Notes under the pieces: model-generated
The model's input: only the letters and a program-made list of their open reading frames with translations
What the model was told of the DNA's origin: nothing
Databases searched by the model: none
Shown here: one piece after another, positions 39,343-50,998 of the stretch
Layout: the number at the start of each line of letters is the position of its first letter
How positions within the stretch are numbered: position 1 is the first letter of the stretch
Position numbers and translations under genes: made by a program
Source of the DNA: Sphingomonadaceae bacterium
GTDB lineage: Bacteria > Pseudomonadota > Alphaproteobacteria > Sphingomonadales > Sphingomonadaceae
Assembly: GCA_019239915.1 (NCBI GenBank)
Contig: JAFAZF010000009.1
Span: 1-61,613 of the forward strand
Reading direction: 5' to 3'
Length of the DNA: 61,613 bases

Positions 39343-39827
39343 CTTTCCTCCGCCGCCGCGTCGACCTCGGCGAGGTTGACCGGGTGCGCCGGCTGCACCG
39401 TCGAGATGGCATGCTTGTAGACGAGCTGGCTGAGCCCGTCGCGCCGCAGCAGCATGCAGAACAGATCGAACGCCGCGATCTCGCCCTGGAGCATCACGCC
39501 GTTGACGAGGAACATCGTGACCGGCTCGCGCGCCGCCTTCACGGCGTGCAGGAAGACGTCCTGCAGCAGCGTGCCGCGCTTGGATTCGGCGAAGGCGGTA
39601 TCGATCGCGGACAGATCGAGCGGATGCGCCGGCATCACCGTCGAGATCGCGTGCTTGTAGATGAGCTGCGATTGGCCGTCGCGCCGGAGCAGCACCGAGA
39701 AATTGTCGAACCAAGTGATGATGCCCTGCAGCTTCACACCCTTGACGAGGAACATCGTCACCGGAGTTTTTGTGCGGCGCAGCGTGTTGAGGAAGATATC
39801 CTGGAGGTTGTTGACCTTCTCGGCCAT
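39339..39827 (-). CDS. hfq: RNA chaperone Hfq with two tandem Sm domains
   Basis: A 162-residue protein in place of the usual 70-100 residues. Two Sm/Hfq domains are repeated with an exact 80-residue offset: [20 protein letters not shown] and [20 protein letters not shown] open them, and both keep YKHAISTV (residues 57-64 and 137-144) and the Gln at 9 and 89. The halves differ most in the middle ([20 protein letters not shown] against [20 protein letters not shown]). A ring of six Sm units could thus be built from three chains. It is followed by hflX with overlap, the classic pairing, and follows ntrX. Confidence 0.96.
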   Translation of the reverse strand: MAEKVNNLQDIFLNTLRRTKTPVTMFLVKGVKLQGIITWFDNFSVLLRRDGQSQLIYKHAISTVMPAHPLDLSAIDTAFAESKRGTLLQDVFLHAVKAAREPVTMFLVNGVMLQGEIAAFDLFCMLLRRDGLSQLVYKHAISTVQPAHPVNLAEVDAAAEES

Positions 39828-39919
39828 CTCGTGATCTCCGCCTTTTTGGCGGGGTGTTCCCCCGCATTCGCGCCGTTCCCTGGCGTCCGGTGCCCGCGCA
39901 TCATGCGCACGCGGCCAAA

Positions 39920-39948
39920 ACTATATTGCAATGCAGCAGGGAGGTAAA
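39920..39948 (-). promoter_or_regulatory. Probable promoter of hfq-hflX
   Basis: On the minus strand TTTACC (39943-39948) and TATAGT (39920-39925) lie 17 bases apart, about 93 bases before the hfq ATG. The upstream sequence carries GGGGAG...CTCCC, a short hairpin after ntrX. Confidence 0.5.
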
Positions 39949-39974
39949 CTCCCCTTTCTCATAGGCGCTCGCCG

Positions 39975-41360
39975 TCACTCCTCCTCATCGCGCGCATCGG
40001 CGAGGCCGAGCGATTTGAGCTTCCGGTGCAGCGCCGATCGCTCCATGCCGATGAACGTCGCGGTGCGCGATATGTTGCCGGAAAAGCGCCGGATCTGAAC
40101 GCGGAGATATTCGCGCTCGAACGTCTCGCGCGCCTCGCGCAGCGGCGTGCCCATGATCGAGCGCGCCGCCTCGCCAGGGCTGAGCCGCGCCTGCTCGGAC
40201 AGCAGCTCGGGCGGCAGCATGTCCGCGTCGATCCGCGCGAGCCGGTCGAGGGGCGCCATGATCATCGTCCGCTCGATGATGTTGCGGAGCTGGCGGACAT
40301 TGCCCGGCCAGTCATAGGATTGCAGCGCGGCGACGGCTTCCTCGCCAAGTTCGGGCGTCGGCACGCGCCGCTCGGCGGCGTAGCGCGCGGCGAAGTGCGC
40401 GGCGAGCGACGGGATGTCCTCGCGCCGGTCCGAGAGCGCCGGCAGGTGCACGGGCACGACGTTGAGCCGGTAATAGAGATCCTCGCGGAAGCGGCCGGCC
40501 CTGATCTCCTCGTCGAGCGCGCGTGCGGTCGCGGAGACGATGCGCACGTCGACGCGCACCAGCCGCTGCCCGCCGACCCGCGTGAAGCTCGATGCGGTGA
40601 GCATGTGGAGGATTCGGCCCTGGGTGGTGAGCGGCATGTCCGCCACCTCGTCGAGGAACAGCGTGCCGCCATGCGCCTGCTCGAGCAGACCGGGGCGGGC
40701 GAGCTCGCCCCCCTCCTCCATCCCGAACAGCTCCTCCTCGACTCGTTCGGGCGTCATCAGCGCGGCGGCGGCGACGACGAACGGGCCCTGTGCGCGGTTG
40801 CTCCAATTGTGGAGCAGGCGCGCGGCGACCTCCTTGCCGACGCCGGCGGGGCCGCTGATCAGCACCCGGCTGCCGGTCGCGGCGACGCGCTTCAGCGTCG
40901 CGCGTACGCCGTTGATCCCGCCCGACGTGCCGGTCAGCTCCTCCTCGCGGCCGACCTGCGCGCGCAGCGATGCGTTCTCGCGCTTCAGCCGCTCGGTCTC
41001 GGTCGCGCGGGCGACGAGCAGCAGCAGCCGCTCCGCCTCGAACGGTTTTTCGATGAAGTCGACCGCGCCGCGTCGGATCGCGGCGACGGCGGTATCGAGA
41101 TTGCCGTGGCCGGAGATGACGAGCACCGGCAGCGTCGGATCCCGGCGCTTGATCTCGTCGAGTAGCTCGAGCCCGTCAAGCTTGGAGCCCTGCAGCCAGA
41201 CGTCGAGCAGCACGAGGCTCGGCCGCCGCTCGGCGATCGCCGCCAGCGTCGCGTCCGAATCCGCCGCGCCGCGCGGCGCATAGCCTTCATCCTCGAGCAC
41301 GCCGGCGACGAGTTCGCGAATATCGCGCTCGTCATCCACGATCAGCACGTCGAGCGCCAT
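39975..41360 (-). CDS. ntrX: Response regulator NtrX
   Basis: A 461-residue regulator: receiver domain with phosphorylatable Asp53 (LVLLDVWLQG), an AAA+ domain (ISGPAGVGKEVAARLLHNWS; GGTLFLDEVADMP; FREDLYYRLNVVPVHLPAL), and a C-terminal Fis-type helix-turn-helix (FSGNISRTATFIGMERSALH). The GAFTGA loop that contacts sigma-54 is absent: where NtrC has ELFGHERGAFTGA this protein reads ELFGMEEGGELA. That fits known alphaproteobacterial NtrX proteins, which need not act through sigma-54. The ATG directly abuts the ntrY stop. Confidence 0.95.
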   Translation of the reverse strand: MALDVLIVDDERDIRELVAGVLEDEGYAPRGAADSDATLAAIAERRPSLVLLDVWLQGSKLDGLELLDEIKRRDPTLPVLVISGHGNLDTAVAAIRRGAVDFIEKPFEAERLLLLVARATETERLKRENASLRAQVGREEELTGTSGGINGVRATLKRVAATGSRVLISGPAGVGKEVAARLLHNWSNRAQGPFVVAAAALMTPERVEEELFGMEEGGELARPGLLEQAHGGTLFLDEVADMPLTTQGRILHMLTASSFTRVGGQRLVRVDVRIVSATARALDEEIRAGRFREDLYYRLNVVPVHLPALSDRREDIPSLAAHFAARYAAERRVPTPELGEEAVAALQSYDWPGNVRQLRNIIERTMIMAPLDRLARIDADMLPPELLSEQARLSPGEAARSIMGTPLREARETFEREYLRVQIRRFSGNISRTATFIGMERSALHRKLKSLGLADARDEEE

Positions 41361-43637
41361 TCAGCCGATCCTTCCGCGTGTCAGCGCCGCCACCGGCGGC
41401 TCGTCCTCGTTATGATTGCTTCCGCCCTCGTCCGGCGTCGCGAGCGACGCCAGCGCGGCGCCGTCGAACGCGAGCCGCACCAGCGTGCCGCCGCCCGGGC
41501 GATCCGAGAAGGCGATCGAGCCGAGATGCTCCTCGGCGATCTTCTTGACGATCGCGAGGCCGAGACCGGTGCCGCGGCTGCGCGTCGTCATATAGGGCTC
41601 GGTGATGCGCTCGCGGTCGGCTGGCAGGCCGATGCCGTCGTCCGCGACCTCGATCGCGATCCGGCCGCCCGGTTCTTCCAGGATCTGCATCGATACGCCA
41701 CCTGAAACGTCCTCACCTTTCGCTTCAATCGCTTCGACCGCGTTCTTGACGATGTTCGTGAGCGCCTGGCCGAGCTGGCGGCGATCACACACCATCACCG
41801 GCGAGGGATCGGGCGCCTCGAGCCCGAACCGCACGTTCGGATGCGCGACCTCGTGCAGGAACAGCGCCTGCCGCGCGATGTCGACGAGCTGCTCGGGCCG
41901 GAACACCGGCTTGGGCATGCGCGCGAAGGAGGAGAATTCGTCGACCATCCGCCGCAGGTCGCCGACCTGGCGGACGATCGTGCCGGTCAGCCGCTCGAAG
42001 ATCGCCGGGTCACTCGTCACCTCACGCCCGTATCGACGTTGAAGCCGCTCGGCGGCGAGCTGGATCGGCGTCAGCGGGTTCTTGATCTCGTGCGCGATCC
42101 GCCGCGCGACGTCCGCCCAGGCGGCGCGGCGCTGATCGTTGAGCTGCTGGGTGATGTCGTCGAAGGTGATGACCGAGCCGTTGGCGGTCACCGCGCGCGT
42201 GACCGCGAGCGTGCGCTGCTCGCGTGCCAACCGGATCTGCACGACCGCTTCGCGCCGCTCGGCTTCGTCGACGAAGAGCGCGTCGAGCTCGGGCGCGATT
42301 TCGGCGAGCGGCCGATCGATCGGATCCTCGCCGGTCTCGAGCAGCGTCTGCGCCGAACGGTTGATCAGCCGCACGCGCCGCTCGGGATCGACCGAGATGA
42401 CGCCGGCGCTGACGCCAGTCAGCACCGCCTCGGTAAAGGCGCGGCGATTCTCGAGCTGACTGTTGGCGGAAACGAGCGCGCCGGTCTGCTCCTCGAGGCG
42501 GCGCGTCATGCGGTTGAACGCGGTGGCCAGCGTACCGACCTCGTCGCGGCGGATCTGCGTCGCGACGCGCGTCGAGAGATCGCCGGTGGTGATGCGGCGC
42601 GCGGCGTCGACGAGATCGTTGATCGGCCGCACCAGCCGATCGGCGACGTTGAGCGCGATGACGATGGCGATCGCGACGATCAGCAGCGAGAGCAGCAGCA
42701 GCGCGACGTTGAAGCGCAACTGCAGCGTCCGCGAACGCTTGATCAGCCGGTTATAGTCGCCCAGCGCCGACCGCGCCCGCGCCGTCTGCATCAGCACCTG
42801 CGGATCGACGCGGCGTGACGCGTACACGAACACCGTGCCGGCGCGATCGAGCGGCATCGCCGCCTCCACCCGGTCGCCCGACGCGGTCGAAACATAGGGA
42901 GTGCCCCTGGGCAATCCGTGCCGCGCCGTCGGCGGCAGCCGCGCCTCGACCGGGCGGTCGTCGAGATTGGCGCCGCCGAGCAGATGCGGCGCGCCCGCCT
43001 TGTCGAGCGTGATGATCGCCGCCTCGCTCAGCGCGCGGTAGGTCACCTGGCGCGCAAATGCGGCCGAGAAGCGCGGATCGTCGATCGGGACGAGCGTCAG
43101 CACGTTGGCAAGATCGCCCGTCATCGGCCTGATTTCGCCTTCGATGCGCTGCTTGTTCTCCGTCACATAGGCCTGCGCCACGCGATCCGCATTCGCGAGC
43201 ACGACGCGCGCCTTGTCCGAGAACCAGAACTGCACGAAGTATTGGAAGAGGATCGACGCGCCGACGACGACGAGCAGCGTCGGCACCGCCGCGATCACCG
43301 AGAACAGCGCGACGAGGCGGACGTGCAGCCGCCCTTCGCCGCCGACGATCGAGCGCCGCGCACGCCGCCGCGCGATGCGTCGCGCGATCAGCACGAACAG
43401 CGTCATCAGTGGCACGAGATTGGCGACGAGCAGCAGCGCGACCGCAAGCGGCGTCAGCAGCCGCTGCGACGCGTCCGAACCGGTCAGCGTGAGATAGCTG
43501 GTCGCGAAGATCGCGATCCAGGCGAGCAGGATCGCGACTTCGACGAACGCGAGCCAGCCCCCGCCTCGCCGCGCCAGCCGCAGGCGGCGCAGCAGGCGAC
43601 GGCGCCCAGATGTTGCCGGCGGCGACTGTGGCTCCAC
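41361..43637 (-). CDS. ntrY: Sensor histidine kinase NtrY
   Basis: A 758-residue membrane kinase. Helices near residues 27-52, 60-85 and 105-135 precede a periplasmic sensor loop, then another helix (VALLLLSLLIVAIAIVIAL), a HAMP linker (RRITTGDLSTRV), a PAS domain (LTGVSAGVISVDPERRVRLI), the phospho-acceptor His in [20 protein letters not shown], and an ATPase domain (NIVKNAVEAIEAK; TGLGLAIVKKIAEEHLG). The start is GTG at 43635-43637. It pairs with NtrX to sense nitrogen or redox state at the membrane. Confidence 0.95.
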   Translation of the reverse strand: MEPQSPPATSGRRRLLRRLRLARRGGGWLAFVEVAILLAWIAIFATSYLTLTGSDASQRLLTPLAVALLLVANLVPLMTLFVLIARRIARRRARRSIVGGEGRLHVRLVALFSVIAAVPTLLVVVGASILFQYFVQFWFSDKARVVLANADRVAQAYVTENKQRIEGEIRPMTGDLANVLTLVPIDDPRFSAAFARQVTYRALSEAAIITLDKAGAPHLLGGANLDDRPVEARLPPTARHGLPRGTPYVSTASGDRVEAAMPLDRAGTVFVYASRRVDPQVLMQTARARSALGDYNRLIKRSRTLQLRFNVALLLLSLLIVAIAIVIALNVADRLVRPINDLVDAARRITTGDLSTRVATQIRRDEVGTLATAFNRMTRRLEEQTGALVSANSQLENRRAFTEAVLTGVSAGVISVDPERRVRLINRSAQTLLETGEDPIDRPLAEIAPELDALFVDEAERREAVVQIRLAREQRTLAVTRAVTANGSVITFDDITQQLNDQRRAAWADVARRIAHEIKNPLTPIQLAAERLQRRYGREVTSDPAIFERLTGTIVRQVGDLRRMVDEFSSFARMPKPVFRPEQLVDIARQALFLHEVAHPNVRFGLEAPDPSPVMVCDRRQLGQALTNIVKNAVEAIEAKGEDVSGGVSMQILEEPGGRIAIEVADDGIGLPADRERITEPYMTTRSRGTGLGLAIVKKIAEEHLGSIAFSDRPGGGTLVRLAFDGAALASLATPDEGGSNHNEDEPPVAALTRGRIG

Positions 43638-43767
43638 GTGGCCTGTCTAACACGGTGGCGTTGCAAGGAAAACACAGTTGCGCGTGAGGCGGCATTCGGA
43701 TGGGCGTGCCCGCGCGGCACTCCGGCGACAGCTTCTCGAAGCGGCTCAGCGGGCCTTTTGTGCACTC

Positions 43768-43850
43768 CATCACCCCAGCGAAAGCTGGGGTCTCGGCTAA
43801 TTTGGGCGTCGGTTCAGCCGCACGAGATCCCAGCCTTCGCTGGGATGACG
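43768..43850. repeat. Dispersed palindrome, CCCCAGC-GAAA-GCTGGGG type
   Basis: Left arm CATCACCCCAGCGAAAGCTG, right arm CCAGCCTTCGCTGGGATGAC. It lies in the 358-base gap between ntrC and ntrY. I see no gene in the rest of that gap (43638-43767 and 43851-43995). Confidence 0.8.
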
Positions 43851-43995
43851 CTGCTGCGTGGGCTTCGACGCTCAGCTTTTGGCATCGTACGTTCGCAACG
43901 AGCCTCTCCCCTCCCTTCCATGAGGGGCTTCTCGTGCACCTGCCGTTGATGCTCTCGCAGCTGTCCTCTGCGCGGCACCGGTCGAACGTTCGACG

Positions 43996-45447
<1,452 letters not shown>

Positions 45448-45457
45448 AGCCGGTACC

Positions 45458-46588
45458 TCATGCCTTGCCTCCGGCGCGCGGCAGCAGCAGCCGGAAGACG
45501 GTCCGCGGAGGCTCGCCCTCGCGGGCATATTCGACGATGCCGCCCTGATCGCGGATCAGCTTCTCGACGAGCGTGAGGCCGAGGCCGCCGCCCGTCTTCT
45601 TCGACGTCACGAACGGATCGAACAGATGTTCGGCGATGCCGTCCGGCGGCCCCGGTCCGTCGTCGATCACGCAGACCTCGATCGGCAGCGGCACCCGCCC
45701 ATCGCCGCGTTGCGCCGCCACCGAGACGCCGTGGCGATAAGCGGTGGTGAGCGTGATCGCGCCGCCTCGCCTCGTTGTCGCAATAGCTTCGGCGGCATTC
45801 TTGAGCAGATTGATGATCACCTGAATGAGCGAGTCCTTATGGCCGAGCACCGGCGGCAGCGAGGGATCGTAGAGCTCGCGGATCGGCAGCCCGCGGGCGA
45901 AGCCCGACAAGGCGACTTCGCGGGCATGGCCGAGGATCGCGTGGATGTTCTGCGGGCTGACGTCGAGCGCGCGCGTGTCGGTGAAGCCCTCCATGCGGTC
46001 GATCAGCGCGGCGACACGGTCGACCTCGTTACGGATGAGACGGGTGAGATCGATACTGTCCTTATCGGCGCTCGCCTCGAGCAACTGCGCCGCGCCGCGG
46101 ATGCCCGAAAGCGGGTTCTTGATCTCGTGCGCGAGCATCGCGGCGGCGGCGACGGCGGTGAGGGTGCCGCCGTGGCGGTCGGCGCGGCGGTTGACCACCG
46201 AATGCGCGCTGCCGTGGATCGCGACGATCCGCCAGCCGGGATGCTCGGGCAACGGCGCCGCGAGCAGATCGGCGCGATGGTGCCTGCGCGGTGCCAGCGT
46301 CAGCTCGACGTCATAGGCGGCGAACGGCGCATCGGCGGCGACGCCGGCAATCGCGGGGTGCGCGTCGGCGAGGCCGATCAGCGCGGCGAGCGGCTTGCCG
46401 GCAAGCGCCGGCTGGCCGCTGTTGAACAGCATCTCGGCGGCGGCATTTGCGCGCTGCACGCGGCCCTCGCCATCGACGACGACGAGCGGGGTCGGCATCG
46501 CCGCGAAGAAATCGCGCTCGTTCGGGCCTTCCGCGGCGGGCTGCGCGCGACGGCCGAAGCGGATCAGGCTGCCGCCCGGTAGCGCCAT
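45458..46588 (-). CDS. ntrB: Nitrogen regulation sensor kinase NtrB
   Basis: A 376-residue soluble kinase: N-terminal PAS domain ([20 protein letters not shown]), phospho-acceptor His154 in [20 protein letters not shown], and ATPase boxes [22 protein letters not shown] and [18 protein letters not shown]. It switches NtrC between phosphorylated and dephosphorylated states, normally under PII control. Its ATG overlaps the end of dusB by 25 bases. Confidence 0.96.
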   Translation of the reverse strand: MALPGGSLIRFGRRAQPAAEGPNERDFFAAMPTPLVVVDGEGRVQRANAAAEMLFNSGQPALAGKPLAALIGLADAHPAIAGVAADAPFAAYDVELTLAPRRHHRADLLAAPLPEHPGWRIVAIHGSAHSVVNRRADRHGGTLTAVAAAAMLAHEIKNPLSGIRGAAQLLEASADKDSIDLTRLIRNEVDRVAALIDRMEGFTDTRALDVSPQNIHAILGHAREVALSGFARGLPIRELYDPSLPPVLGHKDSLIQVIINLLKNAAEAIATTRRGGAITLTTAYRHGVSVAAQRGDGRVPLPIEVCVIDDGPGPPDGIAEHLFDPFVTSKKTGGGLGLTLVEKLIRDQGGIVEYAREGEPPRTVFRLLLPRAGGKA

Positions 46589-47565
46589 GGAGCGTAGAAT
46601 TCGGCGAGCATGACGCGAACCCTACGAGGGTCCGGTTCCTGGTTGACGGCGTTGCGGAACTCCGCCGAGCCGGCCAGGCCCTTGGTGTACCAACCGATAT
46701 GCTTGCGCGCCATGTTGACGCCGGTTTCGATGCCATAGTGCGCGAGCATCGCTTCATAATGCTCTGCGATGACGTCGTATTGCTCGGAAAGCGACGGTGC
46801 TTCGCTGAGCCCGCTCCTGCCCGTCAACACATTCATCACAATCGCGAGCAGCCACGGCTTGCCATAGGCGCCGCGCCCGATCATCACCCCGTCCGCACCG
46901 GAAAGGTCGAGCGCCGTCTTCGCATCGTTCGCCGAGCAGATGTCGCCGTTGACGATCACCGGCAGCGAAACCACCTGCTTGACGTTGCGGACGAACGCCC
47001 AGTCGGCCTCGCCCTTGTACATCTGGTTGCGGGTGCGGCCGTGGACGGTGATCATCTTGACGCCGAGATCCTCGGCGATGCGCGCGAGCTCCGGCGCGTT
47101 GAGGCTGTCGTGGCACCAGCCCATCCGCATCTTGAGCGTCACCGGCACCTTCACCGCCTTCACCGTCGCCTCGATCAGCGCGGCGGCAAGCTTGAGGTCG
47201 CGCATCAGCGCCGAGCCGGCATCGCCGTTGACGATCTTGCGGACCGGGCAGCCCATGTTGATGTCGATGATCGCCGCGCCGCGCTCCTCGCTGAGCTTCG
47301 CCGCCTCCCCCATCTCGCGCGCGGTGCAGCCGACAAGCTGCATCGAGACCGGCTCCTCGCTCGGATCCCACGCCGCCTTCTGGAGCGACTGGCGGGTCTC
47401 GCGGATCGCCGCCTGGCTGGCGATCATCTCGGTGACGTTGAGCCCCGATCCATAGCGCCGCACGATCTTTCGGAACGGCAAGTCGCTGACGCCGGTCATC
47501 GGCGCCAGGATCACCGGCGTCTCGATCGTGACGGGACCGATCTTGATCGGTTTCAGCGTGCGCAT
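46564..47565 (-). CDS. dusB: tRNA-dihydrouridine synthase DusB (NifR3)
   Basis: A 333-residue flavoprotein reducing uridines in tRNA D-loops. Typical text: [40 protein letters not shown] (active-site Cys), [42 protein letters not shown] and [17 protein letters not shown]. The ATG at 47563-47565 gives [10 protein letters not shown]. It heads the ntr operon, as in Rhodobacter, where it was called nifR3. Confidence 0.96.
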   Translation of the reverse strand: MRTLKPIKIGPVTIETPVILAPMTGVSDLPFRKIVRRYGSGLNVTEMIASQAAIRETRQSLQKAAWDPSEEPVSMQLVGCTAREMGEAAKLSEERGAAIIDINMGCPVRKIVNGDAGSALMRDLKLAAALIEATVKAVKVPVTLKMRMGWCHDSLNAPELARIAEDLGVKMITVHGRTRNQMYKGEADWAFVRNVKQVVSLPVIVNGDICSANDAKTALDLSGADGVMIGRGAYGKPWLLAIVMNVLTGRSGLSEAPSLSEQYDVIAEHYEAMLAHYGIETGVNMARKHIGWYTKGLAGSAEFRNAVNQEPDPRRVRVMLAEFYAPWRYRAAA

Positions 47566-47660
47566 CAAATCTGCCCAAAAAAGCGGCAATCCGCGTAGCG
47601 GCAACTGCGTGCGCGCGCAAGGCTGGCGAGACTCGCCGCGCTCGGCTAGGCGCCCCGCAA

Positions 47661-48827
47661 ATGCCTGAAACCTCTCTCCGAACGGTAGCGATCGTGGTGG
47701 CCGGCGGCACCGGCTCGCGTGCGGGCTCCGCCGTCCCCAAGCAATATGCGTCGCTCGGCGGTAACGCCGTGCTCGCGCATGCGATCGCGAGCCTCGCGCG
47801 TCACCCTGCCATCGCGGCGGTGCAACCGGTGATCGGGCAGGAACAGAGCGAACTCTATCGCGGGCACATCAAGGTGGATGCGCTGGCGCCGGTCGTCGGC
47901 GGCGCGGTGCGGCAGGCTTCGGTGCTCGCCGGGCTCGAGGCGATCGCGGCGGCCGGCGGCGCGGATCGCGTGCTGATCCATGACGCCGCACGTCCTTTTG
48001 TGCCGGGCGCGGTAGTCGACCGGCTGCTCGCCGCGCTCGATGGGGATGATGGTGCGGTGCCGGTGCTGCCGGTCGTCGACAGCCTGGCTCGCGATGCGGG
48101 GCTGCTCGGCGATCCCGCGCCGCGCGACGGCCTGATGCGCGTGCAGACACCGCAGGCGTTCCGCTTCGGCGCGATCCTTGCCGCGCATCGTGCCGCTGCC
48201 GGCGGCAATGCCGGCGACGATGCCCAGCTGGCGCGCGAGGCCGGCCTGCGCGTTGCGATGGTCGCGGGAGACGAGATGCTGGCCAAGGTGACGCACCCCG
48301 AAGACTTCGCCGCCGCCGAGCGCCGCCTCGCCGCACGCATGATCGCGCGGACCGCCATGGGGTTCGACGTCCACGCCTTCGATGCCGGCGATCATGTCAT
48401 GGTCTGCGGCGTCCGCGTTCCCCACGCAAAGGCGCTTGCCGGCCACAGCGACGCCGATGTCGGCCTGCACGCGATCACCGACGCGCTGCTCGGCGCGATC
48501 GGCGACGGCGACATCGGCAGCCACTTCCCGCCCTCCGATCCGCAGTGGAAGGGCGCCGACTCCGCCGCCTTCATCGCGCACGCGCGCGATCTCGTGGCCG
48601 CGCGCGGCGGCATCATCGATCATGTCGACGTGACGATCGTCTGCGAGGCGCCCAAGATCGGGCCGCATCGCGAGGCGATGCGCGCGCGCATCGCAGAGCT
48701 GTTGCGACTCCCGCTGCGGCGGACTAGCGTCAAGGCGACGACGACCGAGCGCCTGGGCTTCACCGGCCGTAGCGAAGGCATGGCGGCGCAGGCGGTCGCG
48801 ACCATCAGGCTTCCGGAGGATATGTGA
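47661..48827 (+). CDS. ispDF: Bifunctional IspD/IspF enzyme
   Basis: A 388-residue fusion carrying out two steps of the MEP isoprenoid pathway. The N-terminal cytidylyltransferase (IspD) has [31 protein letters not shown] and [17 protein letters not shown]. From about residue 230 the cyclase (IspF) has [20 protein letters not shown] (Asp-x-His), [20 protein letters not shown] and [17 protein letters not shown]. The fusion is common in alphaproteobacteria. It is divergent from dusB. Confidence 0.97.
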   Translation: MPETSLRTVAIVVAGGTGSRAGSAVPKQYASLGGNAVLAHAIASLARHPAIAAVQPVIGQEQSELYRGHIKVDALAPVVGGAVRQASVLAGLEAIAAAGGADRVLIHDAARPFVPGAVVDRLLAALDGDDGAVPVLPVVDSLARDAGLLGDPAPRDGLMRVQTPQAFRFGAILAAHRAAAGGNAGDDAQLAREAGLRVAMVAGDEMLAKVTHPEDFAAAERRLAARMIARTAMGFDVHAFDAGDHVMVCGVRVPHAKALAGHSDADVGLHAITDALLGAIGDGDIGSHFPPSDPQWKGADSAAFIAHARDLVAARGGIIDHVDVTIVCEAPKIGPHREAMRARIAELLRLPLRRTSVKATTTERLGFTGRSEGMAAQAVATIRLPEDM

Positions 48828-49357
48828 GCGCAGCCGCCGACGCGATCGATCTCTCGCGCGAGCTGACCGACCTCGCGCACCGCGTCGTCGACGCGAACCG
48901 CGCCGCTGGCTTGCGCGTGGCGGTGGCGGAGAGCTGCACCGGCGGCCTCGTCTCCGCGGCGCTGACCGACATCGCCGGCGCTTCGGACGTGTTCGAGGCG
49001 GGCTTCGTCACCTACGCCAACGAAGCGAAGCTCGAGGTGCTGGGCGTCAGCCTCGACGTGCTGGAGACATTCGGCGCGGTGTCGATCGCCGTGGCCTGGG
49101 CGATGGCACGCGGCGCGCTCGCGAAGAGCCACGCTGATGTCGCGGTCGCGATCACCGGCATCGCCGGCCCCGGCGGCGGCAGTGAGAAGAAACCCGTCGG
49201 CACCGTCGTCTTCGCGCGTGCGGTCCGCGACGGCGATCCCAACGACGTCACCGCCGACAGCCGCGATTTCGGCGATATCGGCCGTTCGGCGATTCGCCAT
49301 CAGGCGGCGCTGGTCGCGCTCGATCTGTTGCTGCCGTCGACGGCACGCGAGGGGTAG
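48824..49357 (+). CDS. CinA C-terminal family amidohydrolase (PncC type)
   Basis: A 177-residue stand-alone CinA C-terminal domain: VAVAESCTGGLVSAALTDIA, FVTYANEAKLEVLGVS and AITGIAGPGGGSEKKPVGTV. Such proteins deamidate nicotinamide mononucleotide. The GTG start overlaps the ispDF stop. Its last 58 bases overlap the end of ratA on the other strand. Confidence 0.93.
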   Translation: MSAAADAIDLSRELTDLAHRVVDANRAAGLRVAVAESCTGGLVSAALTDIAGASDVFEAGFVTYANEAKLEVLGVSLDVLETFGAVSIAVAWAMARGALAKSHADVAVAITGIAGPGGGSEKKPVGTVVFARAVRDGDPNDVTADSRDFGDIGRSAIRHQAALVALDLLLPSTAREG

Positions 49358-49779
49358 AGCGCGGCGGCGCGGGTCTCGAACGCGCCGATCATCTTGCGGA
49401 GCGCGCGATCGAACACCTGCCCCGCCAGCGCCTCGAACATGCGCGACCGAAATGCGAAATCCACCGAGAAATCGACGAAGCAGCCGCCTTGGCCGTCCGC
49501 CCGAAAGCGCCAGTCGTTGTGGAGGTGCTTGAGCGGGCCGTCGACATAGTCGACATGGATGCTCGCGGGGCGCTCTTTGGCGACGCGCGAGGTGAAACGT
49601 TCGCGCAGCGCGCTGAAGCCGACGACGAGATCGGCGACCATTTCGGTCGGTGAGTCCGAGCGCACCCGCACCGCCGTCACCCACGGCAGGAACTCGCGGT
49701 AGCGCGCCACGTCCGCCACCAGATCGAACATCTGCTCGGGCGTATAGGGAAGCTGCCGCGTCTCGGAGTGCTGGGGCAC
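49300..49779 (-). CDS. RatA/Coq10-family START-domain protein
   Basis: A 159-residue START/Bet v1-like protein: YTPEQMFDLVADVARYREFL, then PWVTAVRV, DLVVGFSALRERFTSRV, LHNDWRFRADG and MIGAFETRAAALY. It matches the Coq10 family (ubiquinone binding), whose E. coli member was named RatA. The start is a GTG at 49777-49779. It lies downstream of lipA, a pairing common in alphaproteobacteria. I prefer a respiratory lipid role over a toxin role. Confidence 0.9.
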   Translation of the reverse strand: MPQHSETRQLPYTPEQMFDLVADVARYREFLPWVTAVRVRSDSPTEMVADLVVGFSALRERFTSRVAKERPASIHVDYVDGPLKHLHNDWRFRADGQGGCFVDFSVDFAFRSRMFEALAGQVFDRALRKMIGAFETRAAALYPSRAVDGSNRSSATSAA

Positions 49780-49804
49780 CGGCCTTATACCTGCCTACCA
49801 GATC

Positions 49805-49887
49805 CCGCTCGCACTGAGCGAAGTCGAAGTGCGTGCTCGTAACGCATCGCTCGCGGTACGTCCTTCGACTTCGCTCAGGACGCACGG
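49805..49887. repeat. Dispersed palindrome, GAGCGAAGTCGAAG type, between ratA and lipA
   Basis: Left arm CCGCTCGCACTGAGCGAAGT, right arm CCTTCGACTTCGCTCAGGAC then GCACGG. It sits inside the expected lipA-ratA transcript. Confidence 0.82.
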
Positions 49888-49901
49888 CCGACGAGCGGCA
49901 C

Positions 49902-50825
49902 TCATGCGTTCACTCTCGCCAACTGCTCTTCGCGCGCCGCGCGCATGCGCTCGAAATCGTCGCCGGCATGGTAGCTGGAGCGCGTCAGCGGGCTCGCCGC
50001 GACGAGCAGAAAACCCTTGGCGCGGCCGATCGCGGCATAGGCCGAAAACGCATCGGGCTTCACGAACTCGATCACCTTGGCATGGCGCGGCGTCGGCTGG
50101 AGATATTGGCCCATCGTCAGGAAATCGATGTCGGCCGAGCGCATGTCGTCCATCACCTGATGGACCTCCAGCCGCTCCTCGCCGAGGCCGAGCATGACTC
50201 CCGACTTGGTGAAGATCGAGGCGTCGTGGCGCTTGACGCTCTCAAGAAGCCGTAGCGAGGCATAATAGCGCGCGCCCGGCCGGATCGTCGGATAGAGCCG
50301 CGGGACCGTCTCGAGATTGTGATTGTAGACGTCGGGCCGCGCCGCCACGATCGCCTCGACGGCGGCTTGCGCCTTGTTGCGGAAATCCGGCGTCAGGATT
50401 TCGATCGTGGTCGACGGCGTCGTCCGCCGCAGCGCCTCGATCACCTTGACGAACTGGCTCGCGCCGCCGTTGGGCAGATCGTCACGATCGACCGAGGTGA
50501 CGACGATATGGGTGAGGCCGAGCTCGGCTGCGGCATCGGCGACATGCTGCGGTTCGGCATGATCGACGGCCTTGGGCATGCCGGTCTTGACGTTGCAGAA
50601 GGCGCAGGCGCGCGTGCAGGTGTCGCCAAGGATCATCACAGTCGCGTGCTTCTTGGTCCAGCACTCGCCGATGTTCGGGCACGCCGCCTCCTCGCAGACG
50701 GTGGCGAGGTTGAGGCGGCGCATCAGCGTCTTGGTCTCGGCGAATGCCGATCCGGCGGGCGCCTTGACGCGGATCCAATCGGGCTTGCGGGTAATCGGCG
50801 GGCGCGCCGGGACGGTCTGTTCCAT
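49902..50825 (-). CDS. lipA: Lipoyl synthase
   Basis: A 307-residue radical SAM enzyme inserting sulfur into octanoyl groups to form lipoate. The auxiliary cluster ligands are in [13 protein letters not shown] and the SAM cluster ligands in [15 protein letters not shown] (CxxxCxxC). [10 protein letters not shown] carries the C-terminal RSSY serine ligand. The ATG at 50823-50825 has no obvious Shine-Dalgarno sequence; readings extended upstream would include repeat sequence. Confidence 0.97.
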   Translation of the reverse strand: MEQTVPARPPITRKPDWIRVKAPAGSAFAETKTLMRRLNLATVCEEAACPNIGECWTKKHATVMILGDTCTRACAFCNVKTGMPKAVDHAEPQHVADAAAELGLTHIVVTSVDRDDLPNGGASQFVKVIEALRRTTPSTTIEILTPDFRNKAQAAVEAIVAARPDVYNHNLETVPRLYPTIRPGARYYASLRLLESVKRHDASIFTKSGVMLGLGEERLEVHQVMDDMRSADIDFLTMGQYLQPTPRHAKVIEFVKPDAFSAYAAIGRAKGFLLVAASPLTRSSYHAGDDFERMRAAREEQLARVNA

Positions 50826-50895
50826 GAACAGGCAGATAGCGACCGACGCGCGGGCTTGCCACCCCTGCCCACGGCTCTTAACCCGCACCCACATA

Positions 50896-50977
50896 CCGTT
50901 CGGGCTGAGCCTGTCGAAGCCCTGCTCTTTCTTTCTCAAGAAGAAGGACAGCCCTTCGACAGGCTCAGGGCGAACGG
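50896..50977. repeat. Dispersed palindrome, CTGAGCCTGTCGAAG type
   Basis: Left arm CCGTTCGGGCTGAGCCTGTC, right arm CCCTTCGACAGGCTCAGGGC then GAACGG. The middle (CTCTTTCTTTCTCAAGAAGA) is AT-richer. It lies between lipA and the carbonic anhydrase gene, only 22 bases before the latter's start. Confidence 0.85.
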
Positions 50978-50998
50978 CTCTTCCTTTGAGGATACGCC

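Noticed and set aside
38008-39867. A 619-codon hflX extended through hfq.
   Set aside because: The upstream part is hfq read in another frame. A TTG overlapping the hfq stop with a GGAGG before it gives the normal HflX length.
49300-49779. RatA as the toxin of a toxin-antitoxin pair.
   Set aside because: There is no antitoxin partner next to it; the START/Coq10 fold and the lipA neighbourhood suit a respiratory lipid role.
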